64,000 bases of DNA from Adineta steineri (Eukaryota > Rotifera > Eurotatoria > Adinetida > Adinetidae): contig CAJNOI010000021.1 in NCBI GenBank assembly GCA_905250115.1, forward strand, positions 186,001-250,000. The letters are read 5' to 3'. Each line of letters starts with the position of its first letter. Within the stretch, counting starts at the first letter, position 1. The position numbers were made by a program, and so were the translations under genes. Below, piece by piece: positions 45,415-57,371 of this stretch. Under the pieces are notes generated by a model. That model did no database searches and was not told where the DNA came from. It was given only the letters and a program-made list of their open reading frames with translations.

Positions 45415-48184
45415 ATGGGCAGCAGTATAGAGGACCTGATTTGGGAGCTTGACAGTTAGTATAACATTGCATAAAATAGTTACTAATAATATGTTTTTTA
45501 GACGATCCACTATTACGGGACACACCATCTCCAAACAATGCTACCAAAAGCACGGCTAACCCAACAAATGTGGATGATTTGGGATCATCTTTGCGAAATA
45601 GTCCTACACATTCATCTAACAGTGAATATATCATAAGAAAAAAAGAATTTTTATTTAGTTGTTTTTTCATTTCTTTACGTAGATCAATGGATTGAATTGG
45701 ATATATCATCTCCAAATATGGTTAGCAATTACCCGTCTCATCCTCCAAGTGACCATGGTACGGAATCACATTTGCCAAATAGTCCTACATATCCACTTGA
45801 CAGTAAATATATCATAAGTAAAAAAAAATCTTTAGTCAGTTGTTTTTTCATTTCTTTACGTAGATCAATCGATTTCGTTTGGGGAAAGTTCCATCGGTAA
45901 ATACAAATAGAGTATAAAAATAGTAAGCTTTGTATTCGTTTTTACTTAGGTATAACGCTGGACGAACTTATAACATCCCTTAACGAAAAAAACGACAAAA
46001 TTGAAGAACTTACGACAACTGTAGCTAGACTAGAAGAAGAACTCGCACGTATGAAACAAATGTTTCACCGAATAGCAGGATCGAACAAAACAGCTACTAC
46101 AAATAATCAACAAACAGGTCAACCAATATCAACATCAAATAGTAATATTTATTCATATTATCCATTTATTTTGTTTTAAAAAATTTATTTAGATTCCGAC
46201 TATCGCCTCAGCACCGATGAGACACTTCTAAATGATTCATCCGAAAATAACAGTCAAAGTATAGAGATACCAATAAATCGTAAGTTCTATATAGATATTA
46301 ATTAATTAATTGAACGAAATATAAAATTTGAAAAATTTGCTTTTCATTTATTATACAGAAAATGGGACTGTCAGTGTGAATGTATTGTCTAAATCAAATC
46401 CGACTACTAATGTAGAAAATCAAACTCGAACTAATTATCTAACAACGACAGTAGCAAGTAGTTCAAGTAAGAAAAATTTTAATTTTATATACATTTCTTA
46501 AATATATCTATTTGTGTTATGAAGATGTATATGGCCATTCATCCGCAAGTCCTGATGCGATTGATGAAATTAGACGACAAAAAAATCAAGGAGAAGTTCA
46601 ACTTGGGCGATCCTGTCGCGATAAAAATCGTAAAACTACAACAGAGTCGTCTGACTTAAATCGTAGAAATGATGATGGTAGACCATTAAAAAAAAGAATA
46701 TTTAATTCTGTTATTTATATTTGCTCTAGTCACACCACCGATAGCATCAAGTTCATGTGTGTTACCAAGTACGATAAAATTATAAACTTTCATATTACTA
46801 CTATTAAATTTTTTTTGTAGACGGACAAACGGAATATTCACTAGAGTTCAAAAAACAAAATCTGTCAAATTCGAATTCAATTGTTAATCAATTCTTGCCA
46901 TTTTCATGCACGACTAATGAAACTTCAGCACCAGTTCGTGGAAGTAAAGATATCATTTCTGTGATGTAATTCAAATAAAAACATGAATATTCTTTAGATG
47001 GACCCATCAACATTAGTTTACTTCATGCACTTCATCCACTTCAAGCGGAAGACACTAATAAAACAGACAGATTTACTCAATTAAAAGATTGTCGTAATAA
47101 AACTCCAGTTCTAACCATAGTTAGTATAAATAATAAAAATAAACCATATCTCTTTATATTAATTTCAATATTTTAGCGTAGTGATGATCCACTTGAAAAT
47201 ATTTCTATGAAGATAAATATAATATCAAGATCTGGTCATGGCGATTTTTATGGCCTCTATCAGTTTAAGGAAACTGGTGATAAAGGTGTAGTTACAAGTG
47301 TAGATACCATTCATCGTAATATTGGATCATGTGATGATAAACCAACAAGAATTAAGTTAGTATTTATGAATTTTAATTATAGATTTGAGATATATCAGAC
47401 TACGTTTTTAGATTACCAGGTTTGGAGATGCAGAAACTACGCGATTCCGATTTAGAATTGGAAAAGGGAAAGAAAAATGCTTATAAACTCAAATCATATC
47501 CATCAGGTATGTGCATATACTTATTAAAAATAATTATTTATACCGTTCTTTTTTATTTAATCTTTTTATATTGAAATTCATTTTAGGCAAAGAAATAAAC
47601 ATACCGAGTAATGGCCCTCAAAAACTAATAAAAGAATATAATCTTAAAGACCCAAGACTCTGTATTCGCTTATTTCGTAATAACATACCAATACCAGATC
47701 AACCTATTTTTTTTTCAAATCCACTTATAGGTTGTAATTTAATATTTATTAATTATCTGTTTTATTTTCTAATAAATGTTTTTTAGCATCTAGGACACAA
47801 ACTAAAGTTGCTGTGCATCATCCTGTTCATCCTAATCAAACAAATACAGTACCTAACAATCTTAATCGTGCATCGCGAATAAATATGAAAGTTTCTGAAG
47901 ATCAACAATATCGATTATCTCAACCTACAACTAACAATACTTTTCGACAGGTTTCAAACATCGAAAATTCAAGTACTATCGAACAATCGGCTATGTTAAA
48001 CGAACAAAATCGATCTGAAAATAACTGTGGACAAAAGCGAATGTATGAAGGTGCAGAATGTGATTATTCTCTTGGGTATATAATGTTTCATATTATTTTT
48101 ACTAAATATCTATATTCTTTTTATACTTTTCATAGATTACCAATTATCAAAGCACCAAGAATGTCTACGAATAATGATGAATAA
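45415..48184 (+). CDS. uncharacterised 16-exon coiled-coil protein
   Basis: Exons: 45415-45454, 45502-45621, 45683-45802, 45864-45896, 45950-46141, 46193-46279, 46359-46466, 46525-46677, 46740-46778, 46821-46943, 46998-47119, 47177-47355, 47412-47506, 47587-47730, 47787-48075 and 48136-48184. They join without a frame break into 630 residues. Most junctions are phase 1, often splitting an Asn or Ser codon. Residues 1-110 are Ser/Pro/Asn-rich. A short coiled coil (LITSLNEKNDKIEELTTTVA) lies near 106-140. Residues about 340-520 look globular, with KINIISRSGHGDFYGLYQF, KSYPSGKEINIP and RLCIRLFRNN. The tail is polar and ends near KAPRMSTNNDE. No family recognised. Exons 2-3 arose by tandem duplication. 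Confidence 0.7.
45597..45874 (+). repeat. tandem duplication of exon end plus intron (period 181 bp)
   Basis: 45597-45695 and 45778-45874 match closely. Both run from AATAGTCCTACA through the donor, a nearly identical intron containing AATATATCATAAG and TTTTTTCATTTCTTTACGTAG, to GATCAAT in the next exon. Introns that are this similar imply a recent event. Confidence 0.85.
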
Positions 48185-49488
48185 TCAATGACGAATCAGA
48201 ACATTCATTTTTTTTCATTTGATGAACAATAACTAACTGAATCTTTTCAACCGGTTTTAAACGTTTTCACTTATTGTATTTTTGTTTTTTTATATATAGA
48301 TTTATAAATATATCAATCGAAAAAAAAAATTTTAAATAATTAAATATCTTGTCTTATACTTATTAACCAATCTGATTTTTGTATGCCGAAGATTTTGAGA
48401 GCAATTTATACAATTAGTATAAAGTAAAATAAGTTTTTATTTGAATTTACATAACTTTTGTTGTTTATTTGACAAAAATACGAACAGTAAAAGAAAATAT
48501 GATGATAATGTAGATCGTTATTTTGTGAAGTTTCTATATATTTCATATATGTAGTAGTTAAGGATTTTTGCTGTTAACGGATATTCACAAAGCAATACTA
48601 TTCGTATGTATATGATAGATAATCAATGTTGGTAAAACAAACAAAAAAGATATCTTTATTCATATTTTGTCAATACTTATTAATTTAATATCATTTATAA
48701 AGAATTCTTGTAAATTAATTAATTTAACTGCAATTTCTTAGATTGATAAACTAGATACTTAATGATTGCATATTTATTCTTATATTTATTTCAATATTTA
48801 CAAAAATAAAAAATTCACTATTGAGATCTCTTTTACTTATTTTTCATTCATATAATATGCTTGTATCTCTTACAAAAATGATCATCTATTTCTTTTCAAA
48901 CAGTAGATCACTAAAGATTATCATAAAAAACCTGAAATCATATGAGATATCGACATTCTAATTGTAAAAACTGATTACAATAAGATTTATTGCCATTTTT
49001 TTTCTTTTTTTTTGAATGAAATAATGTCGTACATATAGTTTGTCTTGCTTGGCCATGACTAAAATTTGGTCGCGGTTATGGTCACGGACACAAAATTTTT
49101 TTTTAAATTAGCTATTGACCGTGAACAGTGGTTACGGTAGTCACATTGAATCATTAAATCTAACATACTATTCAAGTTGAATCATAAACTTTTACTTAAA
49201 ACTTACTTATTCATTATATTTTAAATGATTTATTTTTTTGCCAATAATTTTTATTAAATGTATAAATGAAGAAAAGAAATGTTAAATTTCTGTTTCTATC
49301 TATGTATCTTTATCCAAAAACTCATTATAATGAATTATACTAAATCTACATATTATCGAATCTAGTTTCAAAATTAATAATTTGATTAAGTTAATAAAAA
49401 CGAAAAGTTTATTAAAACAAAACAACTAAAACAACCATTCAATAGGTATGTTTTTTTTTTAAAAAAAAGAACAATAAAAACAAAAGAT
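48185..49488. other. 1.3-kb convergent gene-free region
   Basis: AT-rich. A fragment at about 49055-49145 has GGTCACGGACAC and GACCGTGAACAG, related to the GACCGTGAC repeat at 6.7 kb. No gene is seen. Confidence 0.4.
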
Positions 49489-51414
49489 CTAGGCTTTAAC
49501 CATTGAAGAACCTGATGTAGGACGTGTATTCATTGAAGAACGTTGATCAGTTGGAGTACGTGTTTCAGTTGAAGCTCGTAATTCACTTGTAGGACGTGTT
49601 TCACTTGATGAGCGTGGGTATGGTGCATATCTTGGAGATGGTCGATATTCATTCGAATATAAACGAGATTGATAATCAGCAGGCATTGAATTAAAACTAT
49701 CAGTTGCAGTTGCAGGTGCTCCAAACATGTAAGGATTGAAAGATGCTGGTGCTGGTGTAGGAGCTGGTGTTACTGGAGCAGGAGCTGGCGTTGCTAAAAC
49801 AGGAGCTGGTGTTGTTACTGATTGAGCAGCTTGTGCCGATAATGCAGCTTGAAGATTTTGTGGTGTCAATGTGGATTGAAGATTTTGAGCTGAAAATGGT
49901 GATTGGAGGTTTTGTGATCCGAATGTTGATGGAAAATTTTGTGGTGTAAATGCTGTTGGGTAGTTTTGAGCTCCATATGCTGATTGAAGATTTTGTGGTC
50001 CGAATGCTGATGGAAAATTTTGTGGTGTGAATGGTGTTGGGTAATTTTGAGCGGCATATGCTGCTTGAAAGTTTTGTTGTGGTGGTGCAGGTTGAGCAGT
50101 TTGAGCGGGAAATCCTCCTTGAAAATTTTGTGTTCCTGCTCCTGATTGAAAACCATGTGCAGCTAAAAGTGATTGAAAGGCTGGTGAAGATAAAAGAGAT
50201 TGTAACGATGGAGATGTTCGTGATGTTGGAAAGCCACCATTTACAGGTACTGAAAAACAAATGAGAGAATGTATTCAAAAGATAATATAATAATCGTTGA
50301 GTAACATACATGGTTGGTTAGTGGAAGGAAAAGCTCCTGGAAGACCAAATGAAGCAAATGGTTGACTACCTATAATAGAAAATTGAAATATATAAAAATT
50401 GAAAATCAGATAAACAGTTTATACTTGGACAAAGATCAGATGAATATGGAAGTACTTCACATGGAAGAGTATCAAGGACTGGTATTGAACATCGAGATTT
50501 AACAGCTCGGCAGTATGATTGACATGGAAGAACAGGTGCAGGTTGATGACGTGTTGAACATGGTGGAAAAAGTATTGGACATAATAGAAGACGTAAGGAT
50601 CGAGTACAAGTTGCTTCTGTTGGTGAACTCATTAAAGCAGTTAAAATTTGTGAAATTTGCCATTTTTCTCGATGACCGAATGCATTTGGTAAAGAATATT
50701 TAGCTTGTGGAACAGCACCACATACATCTGAAAAGATTGGGTAGTGTGCATCAATTAATGAATGGCATGTTGGACCATTGTTTGACATAACATTAATATC
50801 AGGTGCATTGTATGGTACTGGTGCAGCAAACATACTAAACATCGAATAAAATTATCGATAAAAAAAAAGAAACAAAAATCTTTCGCATATTTACTTTTCA
50901 TATCCATTTGGAGTCCATTCATTTTCATCCATAGGAGCTTCAAATAGAGATGGAATTAATTGTGATAATGATTGTGTTAATGATTGTGGTGGTGCTTGTG
51001 GTGATGAAACTGGATGACGTGAACGTGTTCGATAATTACCTTCTCGTGAACCATATGGTGAATATCGTTCATGATCAAAGGATGATCGTGATAAATAACT
51101 ATCATCTACTTCATCATCTTCATCTTCATGTTCATATTTATCGTTTTCACGAATATTATATTTTTCATCTTCACGAGCATCATTTTTATCATGTTTATTC
51201 TTTCTATCACGAGATTCTTTTTTGTCTTTGGTAGATACACTTTTTTTTAAATCTAATGCAGAATCAGCTATACAAAACAACGAAAGAACTTAATTAATAT
51301 GATTGACTATTAGTACTTAAATTTACCTTGACGTGGAGTTTCATCAGCTGATGCCAAACAAATAATAAAAACACATAATAGTGTAAATAACAGATATACT
51401 TTATTCTGCATCAT
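49489..51414 (-). CDS. secreted protein with Frizzled-type cysteine-rich domain and QN repeats
   Basis: Five exons (complement), 51414-51327, 51267-50895, 50834-50425, 50369-50310 and 50249-49489, give 563 residues. A signal peptide (VYLLFTLLCVFIICLASA) comes first, then a Lys/Glu/Asp-rich charged region to about residue 100. The FZ domain lies near 165-285. Its cysteines follow the family spacing, including FPPC, LPCQSYCRAV, SRC, LPCEVLP and DLC. After it come about ten 8-11-residue repeats built on PQNFPSAF, AQNYPTAF and PQNLQS, then a Thr/Pro/Ala stretch and a Ser/Thr/Arg tail. There is no seven-TM part, so this is not a receptor. It could bind Wnt or lipid, or be an extracellular matrix protein. 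Confidence 0.85.
49870..50120 (-). repeat. coding repeats, 24-33 bp units
   Basis: On the minus strand the units encode (P/A)QN(F/L/Y)-x-x-x-(F/Y)-type segments. At DNA level the motif is CAAAATTT or CAAAACTA followed by CC or CA. The units are near-identical and in frame. Confidence 0.75.
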
Positions 51415-52608
51415 TATTATGTCTAATCTTAACTTAAGTTTTGATAAAGTGAAAATGTTTTCATTCAAATGTTCGAGAAAGTATCTATATTCATCTTTCT
51501 TTCTCTCTCTTTCGCGATCTAAAAGAATAGAATAACACCTGGATTTAACTATATACATATACATAAGAAATCAGTTTGATAACTATATAAAAGATATAAT
51601 CAGATCTAAAGATTATCTAGTCACGATCATTCTTATAATAGATAAACAAACGTTTTTTTATACAATTACACGTGGTTATGATATACATTATTTTAATAGT
51701 TTAAATAAGAAAAAGATATCTATCATTGAGTTTGAAATACTTCTTTTTATCATATTCAATAAATTCTGTACGATACAACTAAAACCTTCGAACTATAATT
51801 TTATGATATGAACTTTTGTATTCGTTCTAAAATAATGAAAGATTATTTTCTTTCTAATGATTTCAAAATTGATCGAAATCGAGCATTTGAGTGTTATCGA
51901 TCACGTCACGTATGTTTAATGTGGTTATGCAAATATTGTGCATTACATTTTGAATAGATCTAATATAAAATATGAAATTTTTTTTTATTTAATGTAACAT
52001 AGCGTTGTTATGTCACAAGTTTTTTTCTGTAATACATAATTATAACAAACGGTAGACAAGCAATTGTAATGCATTAGTAAAAAAATAACAAAAACATAGA
52101 AGTATAAATGTATTTATTTAAGAATAATTGTAATAGCAAATATTTAAATTTACACTTATGAAGATAGAGAATTTTCATTCTATATCATTAGAATACTTGA
52201 TCAACATATATAAAAGAAGGACAAATTTCATCTCTCTTACACAATTTATCATTACAACATTCTTTTGAATAATCTGTCGTAATTCTAATCCTATGATTCA
52301 TATATATTTAATGATGACGTATACAATAAACATTTCAGTCATATAAAATAATTTATCAAAAAATTAATATATCATAATAGTAATAGACAATTCTTTATTG
52401 TTGTTAATTGAAAATGTTTTATATTATAAAGTCAACTAGGGACATCTATCACGATAAATTTTCCATGTGACTACCAATAACAAGGACAGTGATGAGTCAA
52501 CCTAAACGTCAGAGTAAAGAAAAGAAAAGGGAAAGAGTTAGAGTTACATTGTGAAAGTTAAGTTTTTTTTTTGATCATTAGCTTAGAAAAACAAAACAAA
52601 TAATAACA
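51415..52608. promoter_or_regulatory. 1.2-kb divergent gene-free region
   Basis: It lies between divergent genes and presumably holds both promoters. AT-rich with T runs; no repeats or RNA genes recognised. Confidence 0.35.
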
Positions 52609-53780
52609 ATGTTGACTAGCATGGCACGTCGACCACCAACACATGTTCATCATATGAATGGTCTTCATCATCAACCATATCATTCGAAACAAAATAATGA
52701 TGACGATGACGATAATGAAGAAGAACGTGATGCTCGACGTGCTCGTTCACGTATTTTAGCGAATAAATTATCTGAATCTTTATTACATCGTTCATCATCA
52801 TCATCATCAACAACAAATAAAGAAGATTCAATTGAACAACGTATTAAAACTGCTATTGACATATGTGATATTGATACATTAAAACAAATTTATTGTCATA
52901 CATCATGTCAAATACCTATTGAACGTTGTTTTAAATTTGGCGGTTGGACAGCCTTAATACATGCTGCTTATGCATGTCATTTATCGCTTGTATCATTTTT
53001 TATCTTGGAACTTGGTGCTGATGTTAATAGCAAAAGTTTAGAACAAATGACTCCATTAATGGCATGTTGTATGTCATCTCATTCAAAAAGTGCAACAACA
53101 AATGGTAATGAAGAACAACTTGCAATTTGTCGATTATTACTTGAACAAGGTGCACAAATTGAACCATCATCGGAATTAACAGATGAAAAAACTATGACAC
53201 CTTTAATGTTAGCTGCTCGTTTTGGTTGTTCACCATCATTAATATATTTATTAGTTGAATATGGTGCAAAAATTGATCGATGTGATGCAAAAGGATGGTG
53301 TCCTTTGATATTAGCAACACAACATGGTCATTTAGGTTCTGTTGAAGCTTTAATACGTTCTGGTGCTGATTTAAAAGCTACAACAAATAATGGACTAACA
53401 GCTCTTGATATTGCTCGACACTTGAAATATGAAAATATTGTTCAGTTTTTTCTTGCACAACAAATACAATCAGTAAGTTGATATACAATCTAAAAAAGTT
53501 TTACTTCATAGAATGTTATTTATTTTAGACTTCCTCCCAGTCATCATCTCTTTCTTCTTCTTCTTCGTCGTCGTCATCATTATTATCTAATAATCAATGT
53601 AAGACGATAAATGAAAATGTGAATGAAGAAGTTTTTGTCAATAATAATGACAATATTGTTAGATTATCATCTGATATACATTCAAATGAACAGTCATGGA
53701 AATCAATGGCTTATATGGGAGTAGTAGCAACAGCTATTGGTGGTGCTCTTCTATTAAGTCTTGTGTATATGCGACGATAA
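52609..53780 (+). CDS. GASZ-like ankyrin-repeat protein with C-terminal membrane tail, no SAM domain
   Basis: Two exons, 52609-53472 and 53529-53780, give 371 residues. The N-terminus is His- and Asp/Glu-rich. Four or five ankyrin repeats fill about residues 100-285: GWTALIHAAYACHLSLV, MTPLMACC, TPLMLAARFGCSPS, GWCPLILATQHGHLGS and GLTALDIARHLKYEN. The long insert between repeats 2 and 3 (GNEEQLAICRLLLEQGA) resembles the same place in vertebrate ASZ1/GASZ. A Ser run, an acidic stretch and a C-terminal TM helix (MAYMGVVATAIGGALLLSLVY) ending MRR give a tail-anchored form, as in GASZ. GASZ organises piRNA production on mitochondria. The SAM domain and coiled coil of GASZ are absent, so orthology is tentative. 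Confidence 0.7.
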
Positions 53781-54225
53781 TGATAAACTTTATGTTTTAC
53801 TTTATTTCTATTTTTAATTTGTTCATTTTGTCATACGTTATATACATATATATATATATCATTTTATTTCATTTTTTTTTGTAAATAAATATTTCAAGTC
53901 AAGAACAAAACTTACAGATGGCATGTATCCTTGAATACATATGTGCATGTTTGAATAATCGAAGGAAAGAAAAGAGAAGGAGAAAAAAAGCAATGATGCA
54001 TAACCTCTATACAATCGTACGTAACAACGGCTTCTTTTTTTTTTGCTTCGCTATATGAGACTTGAAGGTAAGTGTCTCTTTTGATAATTCATCGTTCCAA
54101 TGCTCTAGCTTTATTACCACATTTCTTCACTCATCACATACCTTTACAGTTACTTACGAGGGTAATAAACATAGAAAACAAGGTGATATCAAGGACATAT
54201 ATCATATTTATTACCAATATTAATA
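53781..54225. other. intergenic region (445 bp)
   Basis: AAATAAATA at 53883 is a likely poly(A) signal. An A/G-rich block lies at 53960-53995. Nothing else is supported. Confidence 0.3.
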
Positions 54226-57200
54226 ATGGCTACAATTTCTGATAGATATTCTATTCATACGGATAGTAATGTAAGTAAAAATATTTATAATAATGAACAA
54301 AAGAAGAACGATGAGGATGAAGAAATAAAAAGGTCTCAATTATCATCAATGGATGGTTATCAAGGTGAGAAGACCACAAAAAAGGTTAATGATTCAGTTC
54401 AAATTGGAAAAACAGATACGTTATCATCATTTCAATCTATTAATGAAAATAAAAAGTCCGATCGAATGTCTCCAACATCAAAAAAGTCATCAGATAACAA
54501 TACAAAGAAAAAGAATAATGAAAAAACAATTAAAAAAAGTCAGCAAAAGGAGGAATCAAGGTCTACAACTATGTCCTCCACTTCAATTGGTACTAATAAT
54601 ATTAAAAGAGAGGAAGTTGTTTCCTCTAGTCTACTAAACAATAATGAAAACAATAGAAAAGATGAATCAACTACCTTAAATAACATGAAGAAACGTAAGT
54701 CAACATCAAACAATTCCGATTCAAAAACGAAAGAATCAACAAAACTCTCACCGACAAATGTTGATTCGAAAAATGATAATGCCTTTCCTATACAAAAAGA
54801 TGATGCTCAACATTTAACAGATTTTCAACTTGAAAAAGCAAAATATTTTTTCAATGTTAATCTTGGTATGTTCCCTTTTTTTTCTTTTTTAATAAAACTA
54901 TTTCATTTATCGTTGTATAGATATTGAAAATAAAGAATATGTGACATGGGAAGATGTAGAATTTTATTTATTAGTAAGTAGATATATAAAATGAAAGAAA
55001 AAACTTCTTTTTTTCTTTTGAAAATAGTTTCATGCAACAGCTGCAGGTAAAGAAGGATCTGATGGTGATGATTTAGAAGTACGATTAAATCGAGCTGCAA
55101 AAGCTTTTTGGGAACATGTACATGATCAAGTTCCATTATCTGATGGTAAACGTGATACACTAACATTAGATCAATTTCTCGATACATGGGCTGGTCTTAT
55201 TGATTATGTTGTTCGAACAAATCAATTACCACCTATTATTCAAGATCTAGTTAAACTTGGTTTTGAATTATATTCAACAGATAATGGTAATGATAAACCA
55301 ACAACAATACAACCAGCTGCCTTCGATCAACTTTTTCAAAAAATGAACATAGGTCGACCTTATGCCATTATGGCATATAAATATCTTACTGAAGTATGTA
55401 TAGATTAGTTTTTTGAATGATCTAAATGTATTTATATATATGTATATAGAATGGTACAAAACCGTTAGATGCTGATAAAATTGATTCACTTGTAAAAGCA
55501 GTAATAACATCGTCAGATGATGAACATGATTCACATTTTCTTCTACCAGGTTTTTTTAAAACAATTGCTAATACGAGAAATAATGAGAAAGATAATAAAC
55601 CTCAAACAGATTCATCAGGTCCAGATGAGGATATTTCTCAAACTAGTGAAAAATCCTCATCAACATCACGTGCACCATCTCAAACATCAACTTCACGTTC
55701 GCAAACACCAATATTACATTCAAAATCTCGAACAATAAATGAATCATTAGCATCATCTATTTCTCAAGCAGTAGAACAAAACCTACATTCAGCATCATTA
55801 TCAAAAGAACAACAAAAACCCCGTGAACAGCAACCACCACCAGCAGCAACATCATCACCTCGATTTACACAACAAAATAATTCTCCATCATCACCATCAC
55901 CTCGATTTCAACAACAACCACAGCAACAACAGCAACAGCAACAACAAAAACCTTCACCTCTATCAATACCAAATGAACAAAAACGGGATATTTCATCACC
56001 ATATCAACATATAAATACTCCTATTTCATCAAATAATATAGCTCAATCACCTACTCCATCTTTATCAACAAGTCAACGACAAAATATATCATCAACATCT
56101 CCAAGACGACAAAAGATTGATATACAACGTGAAGATGAAAATATTCGTAATCTTTTACGTTATTATCATATAGATGATGGTGATGTTGTTGAAGTTGCCG
56201 ATGGTAATAATCAACGTATAGTTCTCATTCATCCTGATCGTCCTATACCATCTTATATTCAAGATGAAAGACAATCATTACAAAAAATAAAACAAGGTTT
56301 GAATACGAAATTTTATTACTATCATCAAAATAAAAACTTTTTTCTCTAAAAAATTAGATGCAACCATGTCACAAAATGGATCTATTAATACACCTAATAA
56401 ATCAAATAATAATGAAAAATCATCACAGGAACCAAATATAACAGAATCAAAACCAAATATAACTTTAGAAGGACGTGTATTTCGTGGTGAAGCACAAAAA
56501 GGTCCAACAATACCATTACAACAAGATCATAGTCAAGAACGTTCATCATCACAAAATGTTCGACAAGTATATCCAAAAGTAAATGAAGAACAAAATGAAG
56601 ATTTACGAAAGAAAGCTTGTAAACGTCATGAAAAACATTCGAATAAAAACAAAAAGAAAAATACAGATGATACGTCAATAACTAGTGATATACAATCATC
56701 TCGAAAAGATGAGAAAAAACCTAAAAAAGATACATCACATAATGAAGAAGAAAAAATTGTTGCTGCTATTTTAAAACATTTAGCTCCAATCGTTGAACAA
56801 CGAGTTCATGAAGAAATTCGTCGTATTGATAATGATGAAACTGATCAAGATGAAGATGATAATTTTCTACCATTTCCATTTATGTTAGCTGCTGGTTTAC
56901 CATTTTTTAGTGGTGGTCCTAATGGAGCTCCACCATCACAAGAACCAAGACAACAACAACAACAAACATCACAACAAAATGCACCAAGTAAAGAACAACA
57001 ACAAAATCAAAATGTACCACGCGTAAGTTAAATAAAATCTATTATTTTAATTTATGTATATATATATATATATACGATGTTAGGGACCTGATTTTGGTGG
57101 AGCTGCATTTATGCCACCTCCATTATTTATGGCTATGATGAGTGATTTAGCACGTGGAGGTGCAGGAGGAGATATGCCAGGTTTTCCACATAATATGTCA

Positions 57201-57371
57201 TCTTCATCTCGTGGACCAGGTGGTGCTCCTGTTGGTGTTGAAGGTTAGTTGATATAATTATATTGTGAAATTCATTTATATATATATTTAGGCTTTATGA
57301 TGTTTGTGGATGATAATCAAATGATGGGTGGTACCTCTGGTTTTCCACCACGTCCTGGACCTCGCTTTTAA
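54226..57371 (+). CDS. degenerate EF-hand (SCP-like) domain fused to a long disordered region
   Basis: Exons 54226-54865, 54921-54973, 55028-55393, 55450-56296, 56358-57022, 57084-57243 and 57292-57371 give 936 residues. Residues 1-195 are Lys/Ser/Asn-rich and disordered. Residues about 198-385 resemble sarcoplasmic calcium-binding/calexcitin EF-hands: AKYFFNVNLDIENKEYVTWE, FWEHVHDQVPLSDGK, FELYSTDNG. The loops lack several usual oxygen ligands (for example Lys at loop position 5), so calcium binding is doubtful. The rest is Ser/Pro/Gln-rich, with a ten-residue Gln run. It contains a small conserved-looking part (LLRYYHIDDGDVVEVADGNN) near residue 600, acidic and Lys-rich tracts, and a Gly/Met/Pro-rich C-terminus. 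Possibly a cytoplasmic scaffold; function unknown. Confidence 0.75.

Noticed and set aside
47412..47506. Suspected one-base frameshift in exon 13 of the 16-exon gene
   Set aside because: It came from my own misreading of one base; with the correct sequence all phases agree.
49700..50311. Long Ser/Thr/Cys/Ile-rich ORF and other ORFs on both strands across the QN-repeat region
   Set aside because: They are frame shadows of the in-frame repeats in the secreted FZ protein; its own frame has a signal peptide, domain and consistent splice sites.
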